A program made the translations under genes and the position numbers. A stretch of DNA of 64,000 bases from Polytrichum commune (taxonomy: Eukaryota > Streptophyta > Polytrichopsida > Polytrichales > Polytrichaceae): assembly GCA_950295325.1 (NCBI GenBank), contig OX485804.1, positions 20,770,001-20,834,000 of the forward strand. Reading direction: 5' to 3'. Under the pieces are notes generated by a model. That model made no database searches and had not been told where the DNA came from. It saw only the letters and a list, made by a program, of their open reading frames with translations. Of this stretch, positions 51,001 through 62,700 are shown piece after piece. Numbering within the stretch: the first letter of the stretch is position 1; each line of letters opens with the position of its first letter.

Positions 51001-54000
51001 AGAATTAACACAAAGTCGCCCAAGTTTTCTTAACGCTTAAATTACCAAACACAGAGTGGTGTCGGGCTATTAAAACCGGCTTCCTAGCTTGTCCTACTAG
51101 GATGGGTGGGCAGGCCAAAAACTTGCCTTGCGTAGGCTGATCTGGGATTCAGGATGGTGGGTCCCATGCACATACCCTATTTTAGATCCTACAATTCTCT
51201 CAAAGTTTGAGAGATGGAAAGAGGAGGTCCCGAAAGTTTCACCCAACTTTCAAAATAGGCTCCAATGTATGAAGAGCTGACTACACTAAATATTATATTT
51301 AGAATCATATGGTATTTTATGTCACTATGGTAAATTTTTGGATGACACTTCTTATGAATAAGTGAACAAATATTGTTATGGATGATGGAGGAGTTCATCC
51401 ATTGGCCAAAACCCTACCTCCTCTTGTCAGCAACTTGTGATGAAATGTTGTCATGGATGAAAAAACGCTTGATAAGTGACAGTACTTGCAACACCGTAAA
51501 TCTATAATCCCCCCAAGAAATTATAAGGAATGACAAATGTTGTTGGGTTAACATTTAGTGTTGGTGACACTACACCACGGTTAACAATTAGTATTGAGCA
51601 AGACAATTAGGATGGTGACACTAAATATCATATTTAGTGTAGCTCTTAATAGAAAGTTTTCTCAAAGAAGGATCAAACCCATGGTTTTGTCCTGCTTTGA
51701 GAGACTTTACGAATAGCTCTATTGTATGCAAAACAACCAACTCCTGACCAAAACTCCGGTTGCAATGAAGGACCACTCTAATACTCATATACTATATATA
51801 CTTGTTGACAAGTAAGTTCTGTACCTGAATTCCACCGAATGCCCTTTCATCGCCGCGGATTTCACAAATTTTCTCCTCCAAGAGGTCTAACAACTCCGCG
51901 CTCACCATTGAGATTTCGTCAACTATCAACACCCTCAAGTTGCGCAACTTATTCTTGAAATTCCACATTCTCTTGAAATCGTTTGGACACCGTGGAATAC
52001 CAATTCCTGCTGCCCTGTGTAAAGTGGAACCTCCGATCGGCAATGCTGGACCACCCATTATTGTGCGTGGATGTGAGAAGTGTTGCAACAAATCCACAGA
52101 ACGTCTCCAATTTTAATGCTGACCTAAATGCTAATTTCACAGACAACATAACCAAAAGAAACTACAAAGCTTCTGCCACTGATTCTAGGAAGAAATAGGA
52201 CGACTCTCTTTGTCAAGAGGACATCATCACCAACTTCCAAGTGTGAGAATATTATTCGAATTCTTTATTTATAATAAAGTATTACCTAGTGATGTATAAC
52301 GTGACTCTGTTGGAGGATATTTGATGTTCTTACATAGAAACTTCATAGGCACCACTATAATGTGACACATAAATGACAAGAATAAAATAAACATGCAGTT
52401 GATTCGAAAATCAATTGATAGTGTTATTTCAATACTTGAATTTCTTTTTTACATGATAATTTTGCTTCCGGAAATTCGTGATGATGTACACTCTAAACTC
52501 CATAATATCATGCTCGTGGCAACCAAAGTGCACGTGATATAAAGGAGTTTTGTAGTGTTAACATGAATGCGTGATAAAAGAGAAGCAGTGTAGCATGTGA
52601 CATTATGGAATAACAGTCAATATAGTCAATATTGCAATAATTACAATAATGACAATGTGATGCGTGCAAGCGTGTGGTTTGAATTCTTTGGTGGTTTACA
52701 TTATTGTCAAAAACCCAAGATATATGGGAGGGAAACGTGATAACAAGGAGTAAAATTTAAATTGAAAACATCTGTTCCCTAAGGCACGGGCATAGCAATT
52801 GGGTACATTGATGAGATTTTCACCTGCTATTCCTGTCGATGCTGTGACAGCCACATTACATGCATAGCAACCACATTCTCCATTTGAAGCCATCCCTATA
52901 TGATGGCCGCTCTCATAGTCCTCCTTCAAAATTTCAAGGATGTGCCGGAGCACAAAAGTCTTCCCTGTGCCCCCAGATCCAGAGAAGAAAACGTTCTGTC
53001 CAGAACCAGGTCAAAAAAATTATGGTAAGTGGACCTTGACCAGACACTTAACTTTCTCTGCACCCCCATTTCTCATAGGATATGAAGCACGTTTGCAATC
53101 AATGCGAGATGATTAGCAAATCCGAATCATGCCCGTAGCCATTTGCATTGTAGTTTTCGGTGCTCATATGAATATCTAATTCATTATGAAACTGAGCATT
53201 CTCGTGCTCGTTGAATGGTCACATAGGTTCCCCCCGATTATGTCTACCATGGTTATATTGTGAGCACGTAGTCCAATCTCTTATAAACACATGATGCCTT
53301 TTTCATGTCCGTTCTTAGATCCACACCGAATCAAACCACACACCACTCAAATATAGATGTCTACATTTTGTGGGTGTTGGATTAACACCGGTCTACTTGA
53401 TAGGTTGTCCAGAAAGAAACCTCCTCCACATACAGTAGTGATTTTGTGTCTCATACAGTAACAACGTTTTATGGTATTTAGTGTCACTTACAGTTTGAAA
53501 TTACGCCCGGCTGTTATTTCATATTTATAGATTCAATTTTATATTAAATATTAAATAGGTTATGTGGACATTCTACAACATAAATGACTTGACTTGGTAA
53601 AAACTTAAATTCTTTGCAAAAAGTCATACTATTGTGTAACTCTGGAATAGTAAATGACACTAAACACCATAAACAGTGTACAGAGTGGTTTTGTGTCTCC
53701 TCATCCTACTCGAGTATCTTCAATGTGAGTGGAAAATGGCATGGGCCACCAAACATCTCAAATGAAAGATCCAAAAAGGAAAACCCCATTTCCAGAAACA
53801 ATTAATTTCAAAGAGCATTTCATGAATGTGAGACAGATAAAGGGAGGCAGCATGTTACAAGAAACAATCAAAGGTGGCGCCAAGGATTTGACCTCAAAAC
53901 AGCGGCAAAGTCAAGCCACACTGACTGATAAAAATTTCACTAAGGTGGATGGGCCTAATTCGGTTACTTAACTTAATTTGGCAACATGTTTTTGGAAGAA

Positions 54001-54699
54001 GTTGGCCTACGTGCTCAATACTTCTCAACATTCTAGGCTCAATAGTCAGCATAATTGAGGGAGACCTATGTGGCCTCCTTATGGCTCACTGCCAGTGGAC
54101 TTTGATAATACATAACAATTTGAGGTTAACTTCAGAACCTTTTTGGAATTGATCCTGGCTTTATTTGTGGGTGCACAAAAATTCCAACGTCGCGAATCCG
54201 AGTAGTATAAGGTAGCAAACAACAAAAGTAACCAAGTAAGAGCCCATCCACCTTACACATGAAAATTAACGAGAGATTCGGTTGCACAAAGGTATATTGA
54301 TTAATTTACCTTGCCTTCCCTGACAAGGTGAAGAATTTGTTGCTGCTCTGCCGAGAGAGGACTTGTTTCTGGAGGGGAACTTGAATCCTCCACCTTTGCA
54401 GGTGCTCGCACAAAGACACCATCATCATCCTCGTCATCGTCCTCATCCTCGTTATCGCCTTCATCATCATCCTCGTCATCGTCATCATCATCGTAGGCTT
54501 CTTTAATTTGGTCCTTCATACTGGACCCAATGCATACACAATCCTCGGCATCATCAAGATTCACAAACACTTGTTCGTGTGTTGATGATGCAATTTTGGG
54601 CCGTTTTGTGAATATGCAATCATCGGTGTCTCCCTCGCTCGAATAGTCATCGGAGTCGACCGTCATCGGATCAAATTGAGACCCATAGCCACCAGTCAT
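45083..54699 (-). CDS. PIF1-family ATP-dependent DNA helicase with CCHC tail
   Basis: PIF1 helicases are 5'-to-3' superfamily 1B enzymes that unwind G-quadruplexes and forks in nuclei and organelles. Exons (minus): 54310-54699, 52824-52995, 51825-52045, 50593-50751, 49401-49537, 48138-48360, 47159-47455, 46706-46751, 46044-46176 and 45083-45419. All splice sites are GT-AG; total 2115 nt, 704 aa. Motifs in order: GSGGTGKT (136-143), TASTGIAA (about 181-188), VDEISMV (229-235), GDFFQLQP (266-273), VNGSRGVVVGW (exon 7), HKCQG (545-549), YVALSRVRS. Residues 70-93 are almost all Asp and Glu. After the core, a 36-aa unit is duplicated. The C-terminus ends with a zinc knuckle (C680, C683, H688, C693). 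The multi-exon structure argues for a host gene, not a Helitron. The start at 54699 is the first ATG after an in-frame stop; a 5' UTR exon may lie near 54755-54836. Confidence 0.88.
45200..45419 (-). repeat. In-frame tandem duplication in the last helicase exon
   Basis: Two adjacent units of about 108 bp encode 'VVEFYKALENQEAPSTQATQ' and 'VMEFHKALGNQEAPSTQATQ' followed by 'ELPSSK'. The unit includes the conserved 'VxEFY' end of the helicase core, so the duplication copied the core's tail plus a linker. Confidence 0.85.
45650..45991 (+). repeat. MITE family 2 copy in helicase intron 9
   Basis: Shares 'tcgtaggatgttgaaacaca'-type, 'acaggtcccccaattatg' and 'cttagatccacacgtaacca' blocks with copies at 48457, 49564 and 53024. 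The left end is truncated. CCCTAAA doublets (45456-45474 and 45528-45542) lie just left of it. Confidence 0.65.
46288..46653. mobile_element. Fold-back MITE in helicase intron 8
   Basis: Arms of about 150 bp start 'agagttatccttcaattcaa' and end 'ttgaattaaaggataactct'. The inner part of the arms shares 'gttcgttaa..ttttaggcg' and 'gtgtggaggtttgaac' with its inverse. A second, interrupted copy lies in intron 3 (about 50815-51281 and 51642-51770), split by MITE family 1 copy F. Confidence 0.75.
48457..48827 (+). mobile_element. MITE family 2 copy in helicase intron 5
   Basis: Ends 'aaagtagacgtgtgg' and 'gcacgtctacctt' are inverted repeats. Internal blocks include 'ttttcgtaggatatgataca' and 'cctaaccacatacaactcaa'. 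Confidence 0.7.
48967..49344 (+). mobile_element. MITE family 2b copy in helicase intron 5
   Basis: Starts 'aaggtaagcgggcctaattc' and ends 'aaggccatctacctt'. The middle ('gtcaatgggctttgataatt', 'attccaaccttgtgaatcc') recurs at 53942-54255, so this is a distinct subfamily with the same ends. Confidence 0.7.
49564..49947 (+). mobile_element. MITE family 2 copy in helicase intron 4
   Basis: The clearest copy. The left end 'aaggtggatgggccttaaat' and the right end 'ggttctctacctt' continue as inverted repeats through 'ggttactttt' and 'aaaagtaacc'. Flanks allow a TA duplication. A C9A8 run (49757-49773) lies in the centre. Confidence 0.75.
51282..51641 (+). mobile_element. MITE family 1, copy F (best preserved) in helicase intron 3
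   Basis: Left end 'tacactaaatattatattta' and right end 'taaatatcatatttagtgta' are inverted repeats, and each end is also a near palindrome that could form its own hairpin. It interrupts a copy of the fold-back MITE seen at 46288-46653. Confidence 0.78.
53024..53400 (+). mobile_element. MITE family 2 copy in helicase intron 1
   Basis: Shares 'ctcataggatatgaagcacg', 'gattagcaaatccgaatca' and 'gttcttagatccacaccga' with the family. The ends ('ggtaagtggacctt', 'accggtctactt') have drifted. Confidence 0.65.
53470..53684. repeat. Short TIR element in helicase intron 1
   Basis: Ends 'tttatggtatttagtgtc' and 'gacactaaacaccataaa' are inverted repeats related to family 1 termini. The inside is AT-rich with no coding capacity. 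Confidence 0.55.
53942..54255 (+). mobile_element. MITE family 2b copy in helicase intron 1
   Basis: Starts 'aaggtggatgggcctaattc' and ends 'gagcccatccacctt', clear inverted repeats. The middle matches the copy at 48967-49344 ('gtggactttgataata', 'attccaacgtcgcgaatcc'). Confidence 0.75.
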
Positions 54700-57430
54700 C
54701 TAAGACTTGATGATGCAGACTTATGGTAGAAAAGTGTTACCTCTGGTCGTTGTCGTGACCGGTGAAGAAAGGTTTTTTTAGTTGTCTCTTCCAATCAGCA
54801 ACAACAACCTTCCTTGCATCTTGTCCTCAATCCTGCAAAAGCAAACATAATTGTGACTCAGACAAGCCAATATTTAGGGTCAAGACAATAAAAAAGGATA
54901 CTGGCCAACAGAGTGCCAAATTATCAACCTACATCTTCAACAGGAGTAGCTTATTTTGCAAAATAAATGAAAAATCTGGATTTGGTTCCTCCTCTGAATC
55001 TAAAAGGAGACAGAAAGTTAGACCCTTTTAGACCCTTAGGGCTATTGCACACCTTCAGGCTATGCCACAAAAGGAGTTATGAAGATATATGATTGACGAT
55101 AAAAGTGTCATATTTTGATTGTAGAGTTAAGTGTAAGAGATTATGGCTTCAGTTTCTGTGGCTCTCTATTTGGACTCTATGCATACTCTGCCTGGAGCTA
55201 AGTGTGTGTTTGGGCTTTCAGAAGTTGAGACAACTCCCAAAGACGATTACCAAGTCAGCCTACGAGGATAAAGGAAATTGGCCATAAGAGTGCCGATCAA
55301 CCCTACACCTTTCAAAGCGTATTATGTTTGGGAAACATTAAAAAAAAAGTTGCATGTGGTTCCTGCTCTTGATTCTGAAAAGAGACAGAAAATTTGACCC
55401 CTTCAGCCTTTCAGGTGATTGAATACCATCAGGCTATGTCACACAAGGAGCTATGGAGATATATGATCGGTGATGATGTCACCAAATTCTAAATTCGGCA
55501 AACTACCTCCATGTCTGTCGCTTGCAAGAATTGAAATTTCATGTAAAAATTAAAATAAATACAGATCTCGGACTCGCCCCCATATTCCTCTTCCTGCAGA
55601 ACATCTAATCCCCTTCCAATACGCCTTCAGAAGGGCTCCCTGGAAACTCACAGAATCGCCCAACAATTCTTTCATCTAATTCAACAAAATTTCACCTCTA
55701 CATTCTTCACCAAAACCAAGCACCTAGAAAAAAAAACGAAAGCGAAAACAAACAAACAAACAAACAGCTTATTTTGAGCTGCAAAATGGAGGTGAGTTTA
55801 CAACAATCTGAGTCCCTTGTCAATTGCAGGACCAAAAGGAACGATCACAGCATGGAACAGTACCTCAAAAACCTTGGAGAATTTTTTTCTCTTTCACGAC
55901 CTTGGCCATCTCCTGCCCTCAAATTGTTGCCCCCAGCCACTGCAGTGAAGTGCTATGTAGCCAATGCCGCCCTGAATCCCACACAAATTTAACACAAATG
56001 GGTCGATCGCAATGGAAAAAAAAATTGGCAGCAGATTTTTCAGTGATGTGGAGAGTCGGGTGTGCAAAATTTGAGCAAAACCCAATTTCCGAACTGCGAC
56101 CTTTTTGTTGTTGTTTTCGCTTCAATGGTTCTGCTTGGGGAGAAGGAAGGGGGAGCAGTGCCTCTGCTTTAGGTGTGGTCCAAGACCTGGGGGCTCTTGG
56201 ATCAAAGGACAGTCTTCCCAAGGGTCTTGCAAGAGCCTCTTGGACATTAAAATATGAAGGTGGGAAATTAGTATGATTGAAAGCAAGGCCAATAAGTAGT
56301 TTGGTAACTATGATTTTTTGATAATCATCTCACACCTTCATATGCATCATGTATGAAAAACTAGATGCCCGTGCAATGAGCTCTTGTAGATTATTGTTTG
56401 TCATGATAAGTAACTCTTTGAAGCAAATCATGTTTTATGTTATGACATTTAATGTAGCTTATCAGTGGAGTACTTGAGATGATAATATTAAGTTATAGTA
56501 TCCAAGGGGTAAATATTTTATTGAGCATACAAATGGCTAGTGTCATGTGTTTACATTATTAGTCAACATGTTGACCATTAAGTGTAAAACAAGGCATAGA
56601 ACCCAAATTTAAGTAAAAGTGGACATTTCAATGAAAATTGGACAAAAGTTTTTGTTCCGCCATAAACAATGAGTGCAAGTAAAGAACAATAAATTGCAAC
56701 GGTTTCAAAAATGAATGCACAATTATTAGAAGAGTATCACATTTAGGTTTTACTAAATGATGCATTACACAAAATGATTATTTCTGTAGCAATTGTGTGT
56801 TGCACAACATGGTATGCATATAGTGTGATCATCTTTTCCACTAAGATATTGCTATAGAAAATATGAAGGAAGCTCAAGTTGTCATACTGTTCCATGTTGT
56901 TCACCTAGTTGAAAATAGATATTTAAATTCAAATTTTTCAATATGAAAACATGTGCAAATTGTTTGCATGCAATACGTGGGGATAATTGTATAGTTAACA
57001 TGTAAGTCCTTATGTTGCATTCTCCTCTATGTGTTGCATTTATGACGACCATGACCTTGAATGACATCTACATTGAGTACACCACAACATGTAGTATCAC
57101 TCAATCCATGTTTGCAATATCCATGCCTCTATACACCATAACTAACGTGTACTATGTTTGCATTCCATCTCCATAGAAAAATATTGTGGCTATGGTGGGA
57201 TCCTACGATACACATTACAATGGAGCATCATTCATCATTATTGGTCCCAATCTATCTTTGTAGCCATTGCAGCATCTAGTGCCTTTATTTTGTTCAACGT
57301 TGCCTTCTTAAAAATGACATGTGTTGTCTACCCTTACTTTGTCCTTCTTTTTGTATACACAACATTATTGCATAGTATGTATTGTGCAAGTGAAAGTGCT
57401 CTCCTTCATTAATATGTCTTCCAACAATCT
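54700..57430. other. 5' region of the helicase gene and spacer
   Basis: A possible 5' UTR exon on the minus strand lies at about 54755-54836, bounded by 'gcag' and 'gtaaca'. A degenerate two-copy direct repeat occupies about 54895-55125 and 55262-55485, sharing 'aggagacagaaagtt'-type, 'catcaggctatg' and 'gatatatgat' blocks. The 55500-56270 part is GC-richer and lacks repeats, so the promoter may lie there. 56280-57430 is AT-rich with no gene seen. Confidence 0.4.
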
Positions 57431-57559
57431 TTGTAAAGTGAAGTGTGTGATGCCCTTCCTTTCCCCAAAGGTTCCCACCATTGTGCCTTGAATTGGCCAT
57501 ACATTGGTGACATTGTTCTGCGAGCCACTGCTGTCAACACTTTCCCAAGCCACATAGGT

Positions 57560-58863
57560 TCAATTTTTATAATCCAGTCTCACAAGCACAAAGTCCCCCA
57601 CAAGGATGTTGTGCCATGGGTTGAATGCAAGCTCAGGTTTATCTTTCACATGATTGCAATAAGATGCCTCCTCTTCGTCTTTGGGGGTGATGTCTACATT
57701 CCCAACCACCTTATCAATCCATGTCCTCCCGTGGAACTTCCTCCAATCTAATGTTGGCCAAAACCCTTCCAAAAGTGTGTTTAGTTGATTAGGATTTGGT
57801 TTTCGCAATTTTGACGAAACTATCTTCCAATAGTCCACATAGCCCATCATTGCTAATGCATAGGAATCATTTCGTGCCATGCCAATGTCCCAAATTTCTA
57901 TGTGTTTATCGATACCCTTCATTATGAAAACATTTTAATTTCTTGTTTTTTGTTACTCTACATACCTCTTTCTTCATGTTTGTTGCATCCAAATTCACTT
58001 CTTCAGTGCCCCACATCTGCTTGTAAGGCACAAGTGGCGGATCTCCACTTGGGAGATGTGGATTCCCTGTATCATCCTCACTCCACATTCGCACAACCTT
58101 GGCTACATGAAGCCATGATTCATCAGTTGTTTTGCTTTTGTATTTCATCACCAGCCACCCATTGTCCTTGACATAGAAATTAAAGAGGTGTTTTGATCCC
58201 AACTGCGTAAGAGCATCGATGCCACTATGGTAGTACCCTTTGATGTATGACTTGAAATTTGCAACCTCTTACACAAACTTTGGTATGAACATTAGCTTTT
58301 GTGAGCCCATGAATGTTTTCATCAAATCTGAAAGGACATAAATATCCATGCAGAGCAATCTCTTAGAGAATTTCCCAAGAAACCCCATCTATGTCTTCAC
58401 GTGTGAGTCCAACTATAAGGAACCCTACAATCACCTCCTTGAACATGCACTTCGATGTCAACGGTTAGGAAAAAAAACCATCAAGAATTGCTTCTTGGCT
58501 GTATTGTCAAGTTGCAAATACAAATTTTTGGGCAATGGCACCCGTGGTACTTGGTACTTTTTCAGTCGACATACCGCTATGGCCCGACACTTCACAATGT
58601 ACCATTCCAAGAGATTCAGAACACTCGGACTTCCTGTACACTAGAGTGGCAAATAATCTATTGTGTGGGGGACACATAAAAAATGCTTTGGTTTCACTGA
58701 TGTGTAATTGGAGTTGGCCGGCCATGGTGTGCATATGCACCATCTCCATGACCATGTGTGAGAATTCCAGTAACAGATATAGTGCCCGTGCACTTGGATT
58801 GTCGTCGTAATCATAATCAGTATGTATTAGGTAGTGTTTCCAATTCTTTGTATCTTTGTACAT
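57560..58863 (-). pseudogene. Decayed coding region, family not recognised
   Basis: Three long minus-strand frames lie in tandem (57560-57922, 57906-58202, 58507-58863) with protein-like composition. Examples are 'GKTxIDKVVGNVDI'-type 'GRTWIDKVVGNVDITPKDEE', 'FNFYVKDNGWLVMKYKSKT' and 'RMWSEDDTGNPHLPSGDPP'. They are in different frames and stops occur between them, so this looks like one or more genes broken by frameshifts. I do not recognise the family. It could be a remnant of a transposon protein or of a host gene; no LTR, TIR or intron pattern decides. Confidence 0.4.
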
Positions 58864-59745
58864 TTCGAGCTTCTTAATGACACCATATTCAAAGTACTTT
58901 TCTCAAAATGATTCCCATGTAGCCATCAACCACTACACCAACAAAATGAATAAAGGAGATTCCATTTTCATCCCCATCCACCTTCCCAAAATTTCCCATC
59001 TGAACCAAAAAGTCAAATTGAGCCTTGAGAGGTTAATAGGGCACATGGCCAACTAGCAAACACGGACCATGAACATGGTGGACTCGTGGCAACTCCTACA
59101 TCAAGTTTTTCATAACATTGTTCACATAGTCATACTCTTAACTTAAATCTACAAAGATATGGAACCCATCCCAGACCTACCTTTAAAACTCCTTGGCTCT
59201 CATGTGTGAACACAAAGCCTCAAGGATAAGCCCTGTCAAGGGCCTCTGGAGGAAGACGCTACTATAATTGACAAACATCATCGCAATGAGTTACGGACCG
59301 CTTGAACACCATCAGAAGGCCTCAATGAGTAGGGGTATATGATGGCCGATTCATGACAGTCCGATAAAATGTGAGGGAGATATTGCATTTGAAATTGTAA
59401 ATCTCATCACAAAAATAGGATAATTGGCGCCCAAGGGTACACTCTTTGTACTTTTCCACGGTGGACTGAGGACTTGGAGGAAACTCCTTGTCAAGCAGAA
59501 AAGCCTGAAGACTCTAAGACAAATTTGCAGTAACAAATATGCTCAAAAAAATGATCTGAGACAAGTTCAGATGGAACGTCACCTACCACTTTCTGGAGTT
59601 GTTCACAAATATTTTTACAAAATTGATCATCACTCCACAGTGTTGAACAGAAATATCCACAATGCTCCAACTCAGCATTCTGTTTTCCATGAACATATGA
59701 ATATCTTTCTGTAGAGGATTATGTCAATACCATTGATTCATACCA
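58864..59745. other. Spacer between the decayed region and the CSN5 3' end
   Basis: No supportable gene. The plus frame 59424-59714 has no recognisable domain. The CSN5 3' UTR probably covers part of 59400-59745. Confidence 0.4.
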
Positions 59746-62700
59746 CTAAGCCTCAACCATAGGTTCTGGCCCTGATGAGTCCACTGGCAGTGTTGATGTG
59801 TCAGCAGACATTGCAACAGGTGCAGCACTTGACATCACCGAGTTGAATAAAGTGTCCTTGATGACCTACAGCAAAAGACCAAATGAACTCACTGTAACAA
59901 AACTTTGTACTGAAATAGCTGCTGAGTCAGAAAGAAGGACCAGCTTCAAAGTAATAACCTCATCAGCTGACATCCTCTACTACAACTGCACCTCTCCAAA
60001 TACAGTGAAACATGTTGATTCTTCTTGTATTGCTTCAACTTGAAAACACCACTTTACAGAAGAATCTTGCTATAGTACTGTGTGAAGGACACTATCTAGG
60101 AGCAGAATATGTATATGATATGAATTAGCTCACCTGTGACATGAGGCCATGCAGCTGCTCTACAGTGATCTTAGAGCTGTCCCGTGAGATCTTTGCAAGT
60201 TGTGATTCTTCCTGCACCATCAGATCCAATGCACATTGTAGTTGGATACAATGAGTCAAAGTGTGGGTTGAGTTTTCACATCAGGAATTCTAAATTTGTT
60301 AGTAACCGTAGCTGCACCTAAATCCACTCTTATGGATCTGCAAGAAGAATTGCTCCCCAAACATTGTACACTAAACTCCAGTCCTGTACAACTCTAACAA
60401 CCAGTCTTCACAACTGCAAAACAAAGGTATCATCATCCTAGAAAACAAGGTGCTGACTAAGTGAGCTTCAACTATATGCACCTCCTTTTTCCTCTGCACT
60501 GGCATAAAGAAGCCACCCATACGCCCTGAGTGTGCTAGCTGGCTCTCTGCTTGCTCCAACTTCTCAGCTGCGAAAATTCAAACCAACAGTTTAAGAGCCA
60601 GCAGGTTTTAGCAGAGCGTCCTAAGGCCCTACCCCCCTCACTCAAGAAACATACTAGTCTACACAAAAAGATCATGTCACCCATATATGACGAAGATCGA
60701 AGACTTTAAATGAGCAGATAAGAAATCAAGTCCCTACAAATTTTGTGAAAATAATAGTGGTGAAGATGTGCTTGTCATGCACATTTATTGATCCCAGCAA
60801 CCTCAATGCAGGGAAAACGTTGACAGAATCAGCTTGCAAAGACAAACATTGGTACCAACAGTTAGAAAAAGCACTTACCAAGGTCAGCTACTTGCCCTGC
60901 CACGTAATCACGGTTGCCAAGCAGAGGTGATGATGAGAGGGTATTGACCCAATACTTGTTCCAGAGGAGATCCAACAGGTGTGAATCCAATGATGACTTG
61001 AAGTAGGTTATATCAAGAGAATAATACTGCAATATGACAGCAAAAAACAGTTATAGCTATCAGAATTCGTAAGAATATATATGGGTCGGCCTTTCAAGCT
61101 CTAGACATCATACTATTGGCACTGAGAAAAATTAGGGTCTTCAACTATTCAAGTCAGGCTTGAGTAACAAGGACATGTGCCACTTTTAAGAACCATGGGG
61201 GATAAGAATTAGCCATCTTGAAATAGGACATACTTGTTTGTAGTGAACGCCAAAATCCTCAATTTTGTTGAGTGGAATAGTTTGATATTCTGATGGAGGC
61301 TCATCAGGTGGCTTGTAACCTTGGGGATATGTACGAAATGCACCAATCTCAACTTTTCCAGCTGATACAGTTCGTGTAGGGTCAATGACCACAGCTAGAA
61401 ATGGCTCCTGATATGTCTGATTCAGCATCTGAGTTGACACATCAATTCCTGAAAGCCAACAGCCATAGCCAGGGTGCGAGTGGTACCAGCCTACAACATT
61501 CTCTGGCCTTCCCACCTGCACAAAGAAATTGCATCAATAGAATTTCACACCCAGCCTCTAGCACCTGGAGCTGATTACAATGTACGCAAGTGCTATTGCA
61601 CCAGAACCAATCAATGCAGGCAATAGCAGAAAAAACAGACCAAATAGTTCATATAACTTTCACTGGCATGGTGGGTGGTGACAGAAAGAGAACCTGCTTA
61701 TTAGTTTGGGAATATTGAACCATGTACTCATAGGCATCTGCTTGGGCATTAACTCGAGTCTCTGTCCCCTCCACCGGCAAGGCAAAGGCATCCATTATAA
61801 TTATTGTATCCCCATCCGTCTTCCCTTGCATCAAACCCATGACCTCAATAGTTCCACCTGATCGTGCATGGACCACCATCTGGTCAAAGGAGCAAAACAT
61901 GATTTCACTTTCAGAAAATTACACTTCAAATGAGTAAGTCAATGATATTAGAAGAAGAAAAAAGTAAACAACATGCCTGTCATCACAGGTAACAGTCATA
62001 TGTTATCCAAACTTCACATAGTCTGTCTCTCTGATGTCGTGTGCTCATGGCCTATATACCATGCTATAGGACTTGGCCCCTATGCATGAATTACCTATAG
62101 TTAAAAAGATTGACAAGTATTATGTCAGTATTCCTATAAAAAACTAGAATTCAATTCCTGGTGGAAATGGATACTAATTCTATGCCCATCTTGCCCATTA
62201 TACCTTCACCAACGCCGAAGACACTACTTAAACTTCCATATTCAGTACATACAGCTGAGGCTATTAAGTAGCAACAATAACATGCCATAATTAGCACAAG
62301 CCAGGTGAGGGCAAGCATTAGCCCCCTTTCTAAACCCCAGTCTCCTAGGTTCGTATGTCTTGTGTACAGACGAGGGCCACCAGTTCACATGTAGGATAAT
62401 CACAGGACATTGTCAGTGTGGTGTCTGTCTATGCAATCTACACTTCAAATATTGAAAACTCTCCTAAAAAGCACACACATCTGCCAATTAGTAGTCCACT
62501 AGATGACAACTAATAACCATAAACACCAGAGGACCCCAGGCAGCAATACATGCTCTACCCATAATTTCATCATCCACTGAACATCACCACACATGATTGG
62601 GTGTCAGACAGCAAATTCAATTACTGTGGACTGTCACAGCAAATCAGCTGAAGCCTCAACCTTGTGCTTGGGCAAATGGAGGAGCATGTCAATGCAATAG

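Noticed and set aside
45083..54699. Helitron with a Rep-helicase
   Set aside because: The helicase motifs lie on separate exons with proper GT-AG junctions, no Rep domain is visible, and no TC...CTRR ends with a 3' hairpin were found.
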